Assembly (NCBI RefSeq): GCF_000237925.1
Contig: NC_031495.1
Coordinates: 44,684,237 to 44,748,236 of the forward strand
Length of the DNA: 64,000 nt
Reading direction: 5' to 3'
From: Schistosoma mansoni
Lineage: Eukaryota > Platyhelminthes > Trematoda > Strigeidida > Schistosomatidae
The notes below the pieces were generated by a model that saw only the letters and a list, made by a program, of their open reading frames with translations, did no database searches and was not told the origin of the DNA. Each line of letters begins with the position of its first letter. Position 1 is the stretch's first letter. This document shows, in pieces, positions 22,840 to 33,837 of this stretch. A program made the translations under genes and the position numbers.

Positions 22840-24057
22840 ACTTTATAAAAATTTTTTGGTATTTGTAGAATAAATAAATTCTCAACTTTAAAATGTTTTC
22901 TGAAACTTGTATCTTTCAAATTACCGTGAAATCTGACTAGCTTGTGTTTGATCCTGGGTGAGGTTGGTGGGCATGCATTGATATGAAGTCCTAAGTTGAG
23001 ACGAAACAACCTTCTATTACTCTCTAGCGATTAATAGTTTACCAGGTGATGTCAGTCATTGGCATAAATACTCCTTAACATTTATACGTGTTTTGTACGT
23101 CAACTTGTTACAATTCGTCATCGGTTAAGGTTAGCGGAGATATACTTGGATAATCTTCTTATTACTTAAAATCTACCAGTTTCAATTTGCATCGTAATTC
23201 GCTTACTAATTTCAAAACTACTTAAATCCCATGATTATAAATAGTATAGTGAATAAAAACTAAAATATCAGATAGGTTTTTATTCATTTATATAAATTAT
23301 ACGAAAAAATGTCATGAGTTCTTATTAAATGTGTAGGAGATAATCTCAATGTAGTTGTATGTAATTTTCGTCTCTTTACAACATCATTAATGAATTATAA
23401 ATAGAGATTTTAAAATAGTGTAAATAATCAACCCAACACAATACATGTTGATTAATTGCACGTTTAATGTTCTTTAGTTAACATAAAAATTCTATTTTCT
23501 TGAAAAAACAAATTGTGTGTTTATAACTTTTTGTAATCAATCATCAAATGATTTCGCATTGTTGTTAGATGGTTGAACTGAGCTGATAGAAAACATTAGA
23601 TGCTCGTCAGCATCGTCCACCTGGATTTTTAAGCAACTTGTTGGTCAATATGAGATTCAAAACTTCATCATTATGTCACAGATAGAGCTGTGATACTCCA
23701 TCTGAGACTTAATTACGAGAGGACTCTGGGTTTTTTATTGACTGATCATCGAGTGGTAACAATGCTATAGGTTACCATTGGTTTTGTCCAGTCATTTTTT
23801 TTCGTTCTTCGGCTCTAACATAGTTGTGGCTCTGATAGTAGCGAATGTAGTCTCGTGTTTTCACAATACTTGGTTGAAGCTCAGAGTTGGTGGGAATATC
23901 CAGTTAATGTATGAACGATATTTACTTATGTTCGTGGTATTTTGGACTATTATAATTAACATGGCTACCGAACAATATTTACATTACCAATGATTGGAAA
24001 CTGCTGTTACTCATTATGAAATTGATTTTTTCTGGTTTGAAAATTGGTAGTTGTTAA
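22840..24057. other. Intergenic, nothing recognised
   Basis: Open frames at 22749-23009 (minus) and 23778-23993 (plus) have no recognisable domains or splice context. Confidence 0.35.
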
Positions 24058-24690
24058 CTAACAATCAACTTCATCAAAAAATACCAGCCACACCCATCAT
24101 CAGAAACGAAGTCAAGTACAGAAATCAACAAAAGGATCACCATACCACACATAAAAGGTATATCGGAAACGAAAAAGAGACTGCTGAAAGCCTTTAGAAT
24201 AGGTGTTGTCCACAAACCAACAAAATCCCTCCATTCAATCTTATGCAAACCAAAGGTTGAAATGACAAAAGAAGACAAACCAAACATCAGCTACAAAATA
24301 AATTGTGCCAACTGCGACAAACACTACATCGGACAAAGCGGACGCCCTCTTCATCTTCGCCTGCATGAACATCAATTAGCGATCAAACGCCACGACATGT
24401 CTTCACTCATATCAATACACGTGGACAACTACGGACACACATTCGACTGGAAAAATGTGGAGATTTTGGACAGAGGCAATTCTCAAAACACCAGAGAATT
24501 TTTAGAAGCTTGGCACTCAGGTCAATCAGCAATAAACAAGCACATTGAAATCAAACCAATTTATCAATCAATCGGGAAATGTATGCAGAGACATAGGAAC
24601 AAAAATCAAACCAATGGCAGACACAACCAAAACGAAGAAATAAACAATGACAGATTTAAGGTCAATAAGAACCAATCAACATCGAGGTGA
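24058..24690 (+). CDS. Penelope-like element GIY-YIG endonuclease part (5'-truncated)
   Basis: An open frame of about 210 codons, longer upstream than its first ATG (24262). It begins in the linker that follows the RT (HIKGISETKKRLLKAFRIGV, HKPTKSLHSILCKPK), a block typical of PLEs. It continues into the GIY-YIG endonuclease: YKINCANCDKHYIGQSGR with the paired cysteines of PLE endonucleases, then LRLHEHQ and the SSLISIHVDNYGHTF block, and ends in a basic tail. No internal stop is seen. It belongs to a different PLE subfamily from the 5378-6169 copy. The 3' flank (24691-24835) carries a hammerhead. The 5' RT portion is missing, so it cannot move on its own. Confidence 0.85.
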   Translation, partial: LTINFIKKYQPHPSSETKSSTEINKRITIPHIKGISETKKRLLKAFRIGVVHKPTKSLHSILCKPKVEMTKEDKPNISYKINCANCDKHYIGQSGRPLHLRLHEHQLAIKRHDMSSLISIHVDNYGHTFDWKNVEILDRGNSQNTREFLEAWHSGQSAINKHIEIKPIYQSIGKCMQRHRNKNQTNGRHNQNEEINNDRFKVNKNQSTSR

Positions 24691-24741
24691 ACAGGACAAG
24701 CTGTGAACCACGTGTGGAGAAATGCAAACGCTTCACTTCTA

Positions 24742-24796
24742 CCCGAAGTTCGTGCTGATGATGTCGTTCAGGAGGACGATGAAAGCCCCACGACCA
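24742..24796 (+). ncRNA. Hammerhead ribozyme in PLE 3' tail
   Basis: Core CTGATGA at 24754-24760, stem II GTCGTTC/GGACGAT, GAAA, then a very short stem III and CACGA pairing back to TCGTG. Minimal hammerheads of this kind are described in PLEs. Here the base expected to pair beside GAAA is C rather than T, so activity may be lost. Confidence 0.7.
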
Positions 24797-25229
24797 AACC
24801 ATCTAGCTCAGAGAACAAAACTCTATCAAAGTGAATATATCTGTAGATTAGTATTGCAGAGAGAATTAAAATGTAAGATGATGAAACACAAACCATGCAC
24901 TTTGCTTACTACCTTATCTGTATTTATCCTTTGGGATATGGAGGTGTAAGTTCATCAGAATCAGTAGATGAGAGGGAAAATGCTTAAGTTCTACAACAAT
25001 TCATCAAGTACACATATTACTTTACGGAGAACTTATTAAAAATATAAATAGATGTTTTTTGAAATGAATGGATCTGGTTGTATTCCTTTTTATGAACTGG
25101 ATAGCTTTTTATTGTTCATGGCAGGAATAATAGCGGCTGTTTGAAGGAAAAGTATCATTTTTAAAATAATCTAAAGCTTAGTTTTTTACTGGTTATTTTC
25201 ATAGATTTTGATATCCTTGCGCTTCTTTG

Positions 25230-25425
25230 AATTTTGGAAGAATATTCTGTTTCGTTGACCTCTGATCAAGTGTTTTATTGACTTATTCTACATTATTTGA
25301 TAAACTCTGTCTATGTCGAGGTGTTTGTTGATTGGAGATTGCCCTTAAGAAATTTTCTCAAATCTTCATAATTTCCTCGATCTACAATTTTGAAAATTTT
25401 TATGTCTGAGTGTATTAAAATAAGC
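25230..25425 (-). pseudogene. Decayed Penelope-like element fragment
   Basis: The minus-strand translation contains KIFKIVDRGNYEDLRKFLKG, aligning with VEILDRGNSQNTREFLEAWH of the 24-kb PLE, followed by the QSTN block. Frames are broken outside this segment. Confidence 0.55.
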
Positions 25426-25974
25426 GTCATTTCATTGCTAGTTTATATTTGTCTATGATTAGATATAAAGAAGAGTAAACCTATTCTAAAGCAGTGCTTT
25501 ACTTAGTAGATAATATTGTATTAATTTTCTGTGACTGTTTTCTTAGTATAAAATGGGGTAAATTTGATGTATCGAAATGCGACAAACATTGATTACGAGG
25601 GTTTCAATAACATTGCTATAACTGTTGCATTATTATTCGATCTGGTTTATCTAGGTGATTTGTAACGGTAAATCGACTAACTAAAGTCGCTCAGTTGAGC
25701 TGGGAGTATAGTCGTTTCCATAGAAAAAGGTCAGGATATGGGTTTTTAACTCTTCACAATACTGTTTCTATACGAAATGTTTTGTGTACCGATAAGTTGT
25801 TGCTGCGGTAATTTAATTTCTAATTTATCGGGCTAAGCTTTCTACATATTTCTATTTCCAATCCGATTATAATAATTTTACTGGTGAAAATACTCACAAA
25901 TAAGATTTTATATGCTTATTTTTTTCTCATTGTTATTTTGATTTCTTCGAAGATATTGTCGACTAACAGCATGA

Positions 25975-26127
25975 GGTTGTGGAGATTATTATGTTTTGTA
26001 TTGAGATCATGAACTGATTAATGTCAGACCACCATTGAAAACCTGGAAGCACTGGGACTCCTCAGCAGTGCTCATCCACGATCCCGCTCGCCGGTTTCGA
26101 ACCCAGGGCCTTTGGTCTCGCATCTTT
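25975..26127 (-). repeat. Family B SINE, decayed
   Basis: Minus-strand copy in which the GAAA/stem III part of the ribozyme is absent: the stem I strand runs straight into the CTGAGGA side. Confidence 0.7.
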
Positions 26128-26487
26128 TTACATTTTATCATTAGAAATTCACTTTAAATCTATAAGGTTGATGATTTAATCATATCTATTGTATCAATGA
26201 CTATTTCAAAGTATGTAAACATGGATATCTACTATCAATGGACATAGTTCATGTTCATTCATTCACCATGTATTAATCAACTACCAGATGCCAATAAATA
26301 TTATTCTCAAAAGTTCAAAAGTATTCAACTGATTATCTTCGGTTTTGTGGTTTGTATAACTATTTAATGTGGATTTAGGGGTTTGCGGTAAACATTTTGT
26401 TGATAATGAGAGATTTCTTAGGTAATTTAGAAATTCTATTTGATTAATAAGTGAGTTTGTAAGATACTTTCATGTATATACTGAATA

Positions 26488-26655
26488 TCAGGACTCAGTG
26501 GCCGAGTAGATAACGTGATGGCGTTTGAAGCGAAAGGTACTGGGTTCGAGTCCCAGAGTGAACATCAACTCTGAGATGCAGGTACATCCAGCTGACGAGT
26601 CCCAAATAGGACGAAACGCGTGTCAAACTGGATTCCAGTGCTAGCCACTGTCTAT
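26488..26655 (+). repeat. Sm-alpha type repeat, head and ribozyme
   Basis: Box A (GTGGCCGAGTAG), box B (GGTTCGAGTCCC) and a hammerhead with core CTGACGA at about 26590-26596 and the AAA insertion after GUC. The ~130-bp 3' tail is missing. Confidence 0.8.
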
Positions 26656-26739
26656 CTCTGAATATCTATGTCTAAATATTCTTCAAATAAACAAAGATGT
26701 AGCAAATATAAACGATATGTGTATGTATATAATGTGTGG

Positions 26740-27105
26740 GCGAGAATGACAGTGATTGGTTGTCTTGATGAGTCAGACATTAGATAGGATGACAGGTGTT
26801 ATATGTTATATATATATTCCCCTATCCTTATTATGTATGGACTGTTCCTTGTTGATGGACACTTATTGATTGACTGTTCCTTGTGTCGGATTTTGGTGTG
26901 GAAATATATTGACGTTATAGTCAGGCTAATCTCGTGTTCTTGATCTGAGTTGTGTTGAAGTTCTGTAGAATAGACACTGGGTGGGAATCTAGTGTAGATG
27001 TTCGCCTAGGTAAATTAACGTCCCACATACGTGTATAAAGTGAAAGGACTGTTATAACAAGAAACCCCAAGCGTTATAATCAGCATCCTCTACGTTTATA
27101 ACAGT
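26740..27105 (+). other. LTR-like block
   Basis: Starts near TGTGGGCGAGAATGACAG, has TATATATATTCCCC in a promoter-like position and ends near TTTATAACA, with balanced base composition against AT-rich flanks. No partner copy or target duplication was found. If an LTR, a fossil solo copy. Confidence 0.3.
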
Positions 27106-28229
27106 ATATACATACCCGTCTACAAGATGTGAGGTTCAAATCCAATGAAAAAAGTATCATCAATTATGATAAACTAATCTGAACGGTTTAGCTTTAATTA
27201 ATTACACAACTACTACTGAGTTATTTCATAAATCCTAAGACACTCAAAAATTAATTCAAAACATATCACTATGACAATGTTTAAATAGCTCCCTAATTTC
27301 TATTAACCCATAGTCTTTCGAATCTCGCCAACTCCCACCCGTCTTTATAAATCCATCTTTTTTTTAATATTTAGAATAAATGGATGTTTTATTCAAAATT
27401 TTTTTTCTTCTTTACATTCGAAATGTTTCATTTTTTGATTGATAAAAGGTGATAAAATTAAATAGATAGATATATATAGATGTATATGTATACTGTTTAA
27501 TTTGTATCATTTTCTCTTTGTGAAGTAGTTCTTTGTGTATTCTCAAAATGGTTTAATTTTTTAATTAACCCATAAAACCTCGACGTTTGCCAATCATTCC
27601 TCGTCTTTTTAGCATAATTCGAAAATAGGTCACTGAAATTTGTAGATATATATAGTAAAAGAGCACTTTGTAATAACCTTAAATAGGAATAATCTTATTA
27701 ATAGTTAAATTTTAATCATAATAGATAAGCAAAATTGATAAAAATTGTGATGATGAATACATTGAATAAACAATAATTTTGACAGATGGTCGGTTTCGAA
27801 CTTAGTTCATTAATAAACAACACCGTTTGTTTGTTTGTTTGTTTATTCATTATACAATATAATAGTCGGATTGTTTGTTTTGTTGACTGTACAGATTTCA
27901 CTAAAGTTTCATATCTTCATTACAAAATTACTTGACGGAATAATTCCGAACGTAATGTTTACCTTTCTTTTTTTTGATTTATATATCATCAATCATATAT
28001 TATGAATATTCACAATAAGTAGTACAACGCCTCTTTATCGGTAAGGCGTTATCTATTATGCTTAATTAAAAAAGGGAATAAACAGTTTTATTTCATTTAT
28101 AAAGTTATCTAGTTTATCAGTGATTACTTTGAATCTGTAATGTTATGGTAATTTAACTATAAATAATAAACACTAAATGAGAATTGCGTTTACTATTAAA
28201 TGTAACAAATTTTTCCAAGTCATTTTATG
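27106..28229. other. AT-rich intergenic stretch
   Basis: A short (GTTT)n run lies at about 27825-27844; nothing else was recognised. Confidence 0.4.
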
Positions 28230-28640
28230 ATGTGTAGGGCCAGTTGAATGTCACTAGGTCCTAGCCAAATCATTCGGCAGTTTGGCCACTGAATATAGAA
28301 CAGATCCTTGATCCCTGTCAAAGTCAAGGACAACCAACATGCATCAGTTAATTGTACGCCATGGACTGTTCCATGCGGTGGTGGTTACCGCTTGTACCTA
28401 CTCTAACTCATATATCTCTTTAATAACGTCCTTTGTGTCGTATGGTCTTCAAAGCATCCATAGTACCTTGATACGACGAACAAGTGGTTCACGCTAAGTG
28501 TTGACTGCGAGATATCATTTTAACGTTAGCTGTTGGTCACACCATTCCCGTCTAACTCGAGTAAGCCCCCAATAATTCGACAGAGATCATCAACGTTGAC
28601 GATCTACAGATGTCTACCAAAATCACAATGAAAGCTAAAT
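28230..28640. other. Unrecognised block of balanced composition
   Basis: About 400 bp with visibly higher GC than its flanks and fairly sharp edges, no long reading frame and no second copy here. It could be an old element of a family not otherwise present. Confidence 0.3.
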
Positions 28641-29734
28641 GAATAGGTAATCCTACTCATAGGATGTAACATCGCCAAAATCTATTACGCAATCTGTCAC
28701 TTTTCCTTTATATATTACAGTAATTTATATTCTATATTCTGAAACTTTGATAATATTTTAATCTACCGACTCAAACTGTTATATTTTAGTAAGTTACTAT
28801 TTTCACTTCATAGTATTTTCTCACCAATGTTCAGTGTATCGAGGAATAGTGTTAAGAAACTTAACAAATTCCAAGTTGAAGTATTCATTCTTACCTTTGC
28901 ACTACAATGAGGCTTTTCAGTAGTGTGAACATAAACATTTAACAGAATTTAATTATTTTCAGCTGATTATTTGAATATACTACTCATAATCAATTGAATG
29001 TAACCAAAAAAATAGTCCATGTCAATAAATCCAATCATTTTCAATATTTCTTACGTAATAAAATAAATGGGAAATCTAAATTTCACAGTGAGACTTTAAT
29101 CTAAAGTCTAATGATTTAAAAACCAGAATCACAATAACCATCATCAAGTCCACTTTTTGATATTATCTCAAACATGAAGAGTTCACAAATTCAGGTAACA
29201 TTAACGAGTCTATTTAAGCAAAAATAGAGATTAATCAATATTTGGAGTAAATAACAGAACACGAACTCTTACAATTAATGATAAATCTTTATAAAGTAAC
29301 CAAAATAGTTTTTTTTCTCGAAGTCAGTACATGAAATCTGGAAACATGGCTAATTGTGATATAACACTATGTTGTATAGATCATACTGCTGTGTGTTTAG
29401 TGAACCACAATGAGTACATTATTTTCACTTTTCAATTTTGAAGTTATCAATTAACATAGTTTTATTAAAGTTTAACCATCGATATGTTAACCAGAATCAC
29501 TGTGACAGGTTTCCTATACTAGAGTTTCGAAGCTGTGGTTAATATCTCTCTTACTGTTGAACACTTTAAAGAAGATAATTTTATAAAGGAGGTTTCATTA
29601 TTGCTTTAGACGTTATTAGAGTTTAGTGTAGAAATGAGTTCCTTATTTGCTCTATGAACCCAAGCTATCAGTGAAATAACACGATACGTTATGACTGACA
29701 ACGATTTTTCTACACGATTACAGACGTGAATTCG

Positions 29735-30080
29735 ACGGGTAGAGTCAAAATTCTAGGTTGAGGGAATTTTAAGAATGTCAGAGAATTTCTGGAAGCACAG
29801 TAACCAGATCAATCAACAGTCAGCAGATATACCAAATTATACCCTGTCTATTATACCTTTTCTAAAAGGTCAATCAACAAACCGGATGGAATTCAATCAA
29901 ACAAGAGCGTCAACATGAATAAACATGAAAATAATTGGAATCCACGAGAACAACCAATCACAGAAAATGGCGATGTAACAAGCTTTTTCAAGGTTCAAGG
30001 AATAACTAATTAGCTTAATCATGCATGAATTTAATGCTGGTGATTTTCTCTACAATAACAACAGACCAGAGAACTTAACA
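29735..30080 (+). pseudogene. Decayed Penelope-like element 3' end
   Basis: Nucleotides follow the 24-kb PLE: TCAGAGAATTTCTGGAAGC (residues REFLEAW), GATCAATCAACAGT, then a tail with a decayed hammerhead (ATGCTGGTGATTTT) and AGACCAGAGAAC. Confidence 0.65.
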
Positions 30081-30469
30081 ATATCAGTAGGGTACATGAT
30101 TTTAATTTTGATCATTTTTTGCATGTCATATGTACATCAGGTAGAATTCGAAAATTGGTCACTGGTTAAAAATGATACTACTTTTTCCTAAAATGTTTTG
30201 AACGTTCTTCAACCGATGACCTAACTGTCAATTACTTTTGTAATAGTTGGAAGATTTAGTAAGCTTTTAGGATAAATACATCAGGATGCTCTAAATATCT
30301 GCAGATAAGTGACTATATTTTGAAGAGTCATGGATTTTATATGAACTATCATAGACTCCAAAGAAATAACTATTGTATTTAAATATCTGCTATTATTCTG
30401 GGTTTGTACATCAATGATCCTACTGCTAATCGAACAAATGGAATTCGATCTCACGATGAGAGTTCACTG

Positions 30470-30655
30470 AGCTAGGATCCAGTGGTTTACATGTCTGAAT
30501 ACAATCACTCCCCGGCATTGCGCAATCATCTATTGACAGAGATGGATAACTGTCTCATACCTCATATGGTTGAAGTCCACCAATCAAGGATTCTGACTGA
30601 AATTCCTGGAACTACCTCTTGAAATGAGTAACTAATGATCTCATGATTATCATTA
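30470..30655 (-). repeat. Head-side extension repeat of family B, isolated copy
   Basis: Matches the block at 43200-43365 in order (GCAATCATC, TGAAGTCCACC, AATTCCTGGAACTACCTC, CATGATTATC) without an attached tRNA-like head, so this block also occurs on its own. Confidence 0.5.
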
Positions 30656-31085
30656 ATAAAACTAATATTCAGTACTATAATAGATAATATTTTTTATCAT
30701 TGGTTTCATTGATTAAAGTATGATTAACAAACGACTCTTTGTTTAGTTGGTTTAAAGACCAATTGTTATTATTTCAAGACACACACTTCTACAGTTTATT
30801 GATCCCCGAGTAGTGACCAAAGTCATGTTTGTCTATTCGTCAAGTAACTAACAGACTCTGTAGATCAAGTTACAACCTGGCCACTAGTATGAGTGACTTG
30901 ACATCATATACAATATTTTGAGATGTTAGGTGATTGGAAGTATTCTTCAGGAAACCCTTTTTCACGAAAAATCTGTAGTTTGAGTTTTAATCACTGAATT
31001 ATTTAAAATAAAATATTGATATGTCAGTCAATAAATGGTTAAACTAAAGGTATGAACTAAAGAAATCCAACAGAATGTTACTTAC

Positions 31086-33327
31086 AAAGACAATCAGATA
31101 TATCGATCTCTGTTTCAGAGTTTTGATCACAAAAATTACAAACATCATGAATCGAAGGATTTGAACAACATTCATTCAAAGAAATTTGTTCGCTTAACAC
31201 GCATCGTCTGAAAACATAAAACAGAGTTGACAGTACATGTTAATTCTCTTTTTTACTTATGGTTAAATATATATGTAACAGTAACAATAATATAAGCATA
31301 ATTTCAAGAATGTCTAGGTATAAGAACAATTATGTTGACTATAAAAGATCTGCAAACGTGTGGTTTTGTTAACCTTACTTGTATGATACTCTTTAAATGT
31401 GTTAAATATGCAGTTTGTAATTAATATTACTGTGGTATGGTCTACTTATATCTATATAAGTAGTATATGGTGTTGGTCAGACATAGAATGTATTTGGGCA
31501 GAAGACCGATGAGGAAAGAACTGAAACAAAGCGCAATCGGTAGGAAAATGCACGAACAATGGAATTAGAGAAGAAACAGTGAAGATCGAGACTATTGGTT
31601 GTTAATTTGCAAATTAACTGTCCATTGTATGGTTTTCAGAATTTACTGAGATAGTTTGTAATTTTTGCTTGAATGCATTCGACTGTATCAGTCGTGTTCT
31701 GTTCACTACATTACCACTCCTAAGTTAGCATGGTGATATATACCTTAGACTGATATTTCTGTAACAATTTTTATATTTACCTTTGAGATTCTGATGTCAT
31801 TCTGCAATTAAAACATTGAAAAAGCATAGACTTTTTATGGTGTTGATCCCTAAACTATCAAGTGACTCAAGAATCTTAAACTTCGGTAAATCTATAATCT
31901 AAAGTTTGGTAGATACTTAAACTCTTTTACTCTATTTACAGAAATAAATATCGAAAAACTGAAATGCTAGTTTACTGGAGGGAGTTAGAAGGAAGAACTG
32001 AACAGAGGTTTCATGTTGATTGATAGTTGTCAGTGAGGAATTTCTGAACCTAGTTCTAAATGATGTTTCTTATAAGTTCGGATTCATGTCATACTGTATC
32101 TCAATCAAATAACATAATCACTGAGCTTTTTGAATTGTAAACCACTTCCTGCAAAACTGGTTTATAAAAAGTTTCAGGCCACTGTTAAGTAACTAAAAGT
32201 TGCACAGCATGACTATTTAACACGCATTTACTAAATTAAAAAACTGTGCAGAGTAATGATTATGTCAAGTTAAATAATGATAAAATATATTTCGTCTAAA
32301 CAATGGGTGTTAAGAATGATTCATCTTCATAAGCCTTTAACTAAACCTTATAATTTAAAAAATCTTTCTCTCATAAGCAAACTAATCTGCAGTAACTCGC
32401 CATACTGGTTTCAAACCCAGCTTATAAATAGTGTAATAGAATTCATAAATTCATTGGTATATGATGCTTATGAATAGTAGTAAATGTGAGTTTGGATGAT
32501 GACTGAACGAATGGATTGAATCTGAAAATGTGGAGCATTGTGCTTGGACTCATCACTTCTATAATATCGTGTTCCAGTTAAGACATGAATGCCCCAAGTA
32601 AGAGCGTGGGTGATTGTTGTTGTAGAAAATGATATTAGAAAGATATAGTTTTTTTCCAATTACTTTTCATTTGACTTTACTCATTCTTAAAAATGAACTG
32701 CACGAACGTTTGGAGAACAATCAACCAAGGTAATGTAAATGCATACTTAGTGTAATAACACAAAACGAATAATAAGCATTCAAGGAATCTTATTTATTAT
32801 ATAGAACACCTAAATGATACTCATTTCACCCATACTATAATGATTATTCTTAAGAATCAGAATTGAAATTGCACTTTCACATACTGAGTATAATCTTTAC
32901 TACAGTCATTCTGTACAGTGATCTTGAAGGAGATAATTTAAAAATATAATTGATGGTCATAAGTTCGAATCTCGCGAGTGCGGGATCGTGGATGCGCACT
33001 ACTGAAGAGTCCCATAATAGAACGAAACGGCCGCCCAGTGTTTCCAGGTTTTCCATGGTGGTCTAGCTTCAATTGACTCACGCTTTCAACTATGAAATAT
33101 ACTAAAATCTCCACAAAAACCCCTTCTGAAGACTATTTTCCTAAAACAGATTAATTATCTATGTATGGACTTCAATAAACAAAAAATAATGATAATTAAA
33201 GAAATGAATCAACTTACTCGCAAGCTGCAACATTGCATTTGAAGTATTTTGCTCTAGATATTGAAATAGTTAAGAAGGCAATGAGCATACATAGAAGTAT
33301 ATAGTCATTTATTCGTTTGTAGAACAT
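31086..33327 (-). CDS. Candidate micro-exon gene: small secreted cysteine-rich protein (3 exons seen)
   Basis: Three minus-strand exons join in one consistent phase. Exon 1 (33327-33218) starts with ATG, encodes a signal peptide (basic MFYKRINDY, hydrophobic core ILLCMLIAFLTISIS, likely cleavage near SRA) and then KYFKCNVAAC, and ends at a GTAAGT donor in phase 2. Exon 2 (31801-31781) is 21 bp, with a TTTTAATTGCAG acceptor and a GTAAAT donor, and keeps phase 2. Exon 3 (31207-31086, 122 bp) has an acceptor TTTTCAG and donor GTAAGT and encodes a Cys-rich stretch (NECCSNPSIHDVCNFC, DISDCL). It ends in phase 1, so at least one more exon lies at lower coordinates; I could not find it. Eight cysteines follow the signal peptide. 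Symmetric micro-exons after a signal-peptide exon are the hallmark of schistosome MEGs; family membership is inference, and a Ly6-like fold is an alternative. A possible splice acceptor in the 5' UTR ends at 33395. Introns hold a solo LTR and a family B copy. Confidence 0.7.
31431..31710 (+). mobile_element. Solo LTR, 280-bp family
   Basis: TGTGGTATGG to TTCACTACA, 280 bp, flanked by TTAC (31427-31430 and 31711-31714). It sits in an intron of the candidate micro-exon gene. Fossil solo LTR, relatively young by similarity to the other copies. Confidence 0.8.
32956..33129 (+). repeat. Family B SINE, head truncated
   Basis: Starts near box B and runs through the hammerhead (core CTGAAGA, about 32990-33045) to the CCCCTTCTGA tail end. 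It lies in the first intron of the candidate micro-exon gene. Confidence 0.75.
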
Positions 33328-33524
33328 GTTTAATCTTGTCTTTGAGTTGTGATGTCCTTGTTAATTGTTTTTGTGAAAACTTTACTTTTAGTTGCTAAAA
33401 TGAAAAGAAAATATTAAGCAAGTGTTGTTTGAAAATTTTACATTTAACATAAATTAAATAAATGAAACTGTCTAAAAGAGATTATTCTCCGCTGAACTTT
33501 TTCCTCATTCTTCTTCAACGATAT

Positions 33525-33837
33525 TGTAGTGTGTGCTACTTATATCGGCACAAGTGGTATATAACTCTAGTCAGGAATAGTATATCTGGCAGCAGAAGGT
33601 CCAGAAGATCGACAAGGAAAGAACGGGAACAGAAAACATTTGGTATGAAAATGAAGGAACAATGAGGTCTGAGAAGATTGACTGACATTTGCAAAGAAAC
33701 AGTCAAGTTTGGTACAGTTTATTGATATTTTGCAAATTAAGTATTTACTGTATGATTCTCAGATTTTACTAAGATATTCTGTAATTTTGCATTCAAATAC
33801 ATTCGAATTGTCGTCACTTGTGTTCTCGTTCAATGCA
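33525..33837 (+). mobile_element. Solo LTR, older subfamily of the 280-bp family
   Basis: TGTAGTGTGTGC to GTTCAATGCA, 313 bp, alignable over its length with the 280-bp LTRs but clearly diverged. Fossil. Confidence 0.6.

Noticed and set aside
28656-28692. Possible next exon of the candidate micro-exon gene
   Set aside because: Phase could fit, but the acceptor has no pyrimidine tract and the segment lies over 2 kb away; too weak to call.
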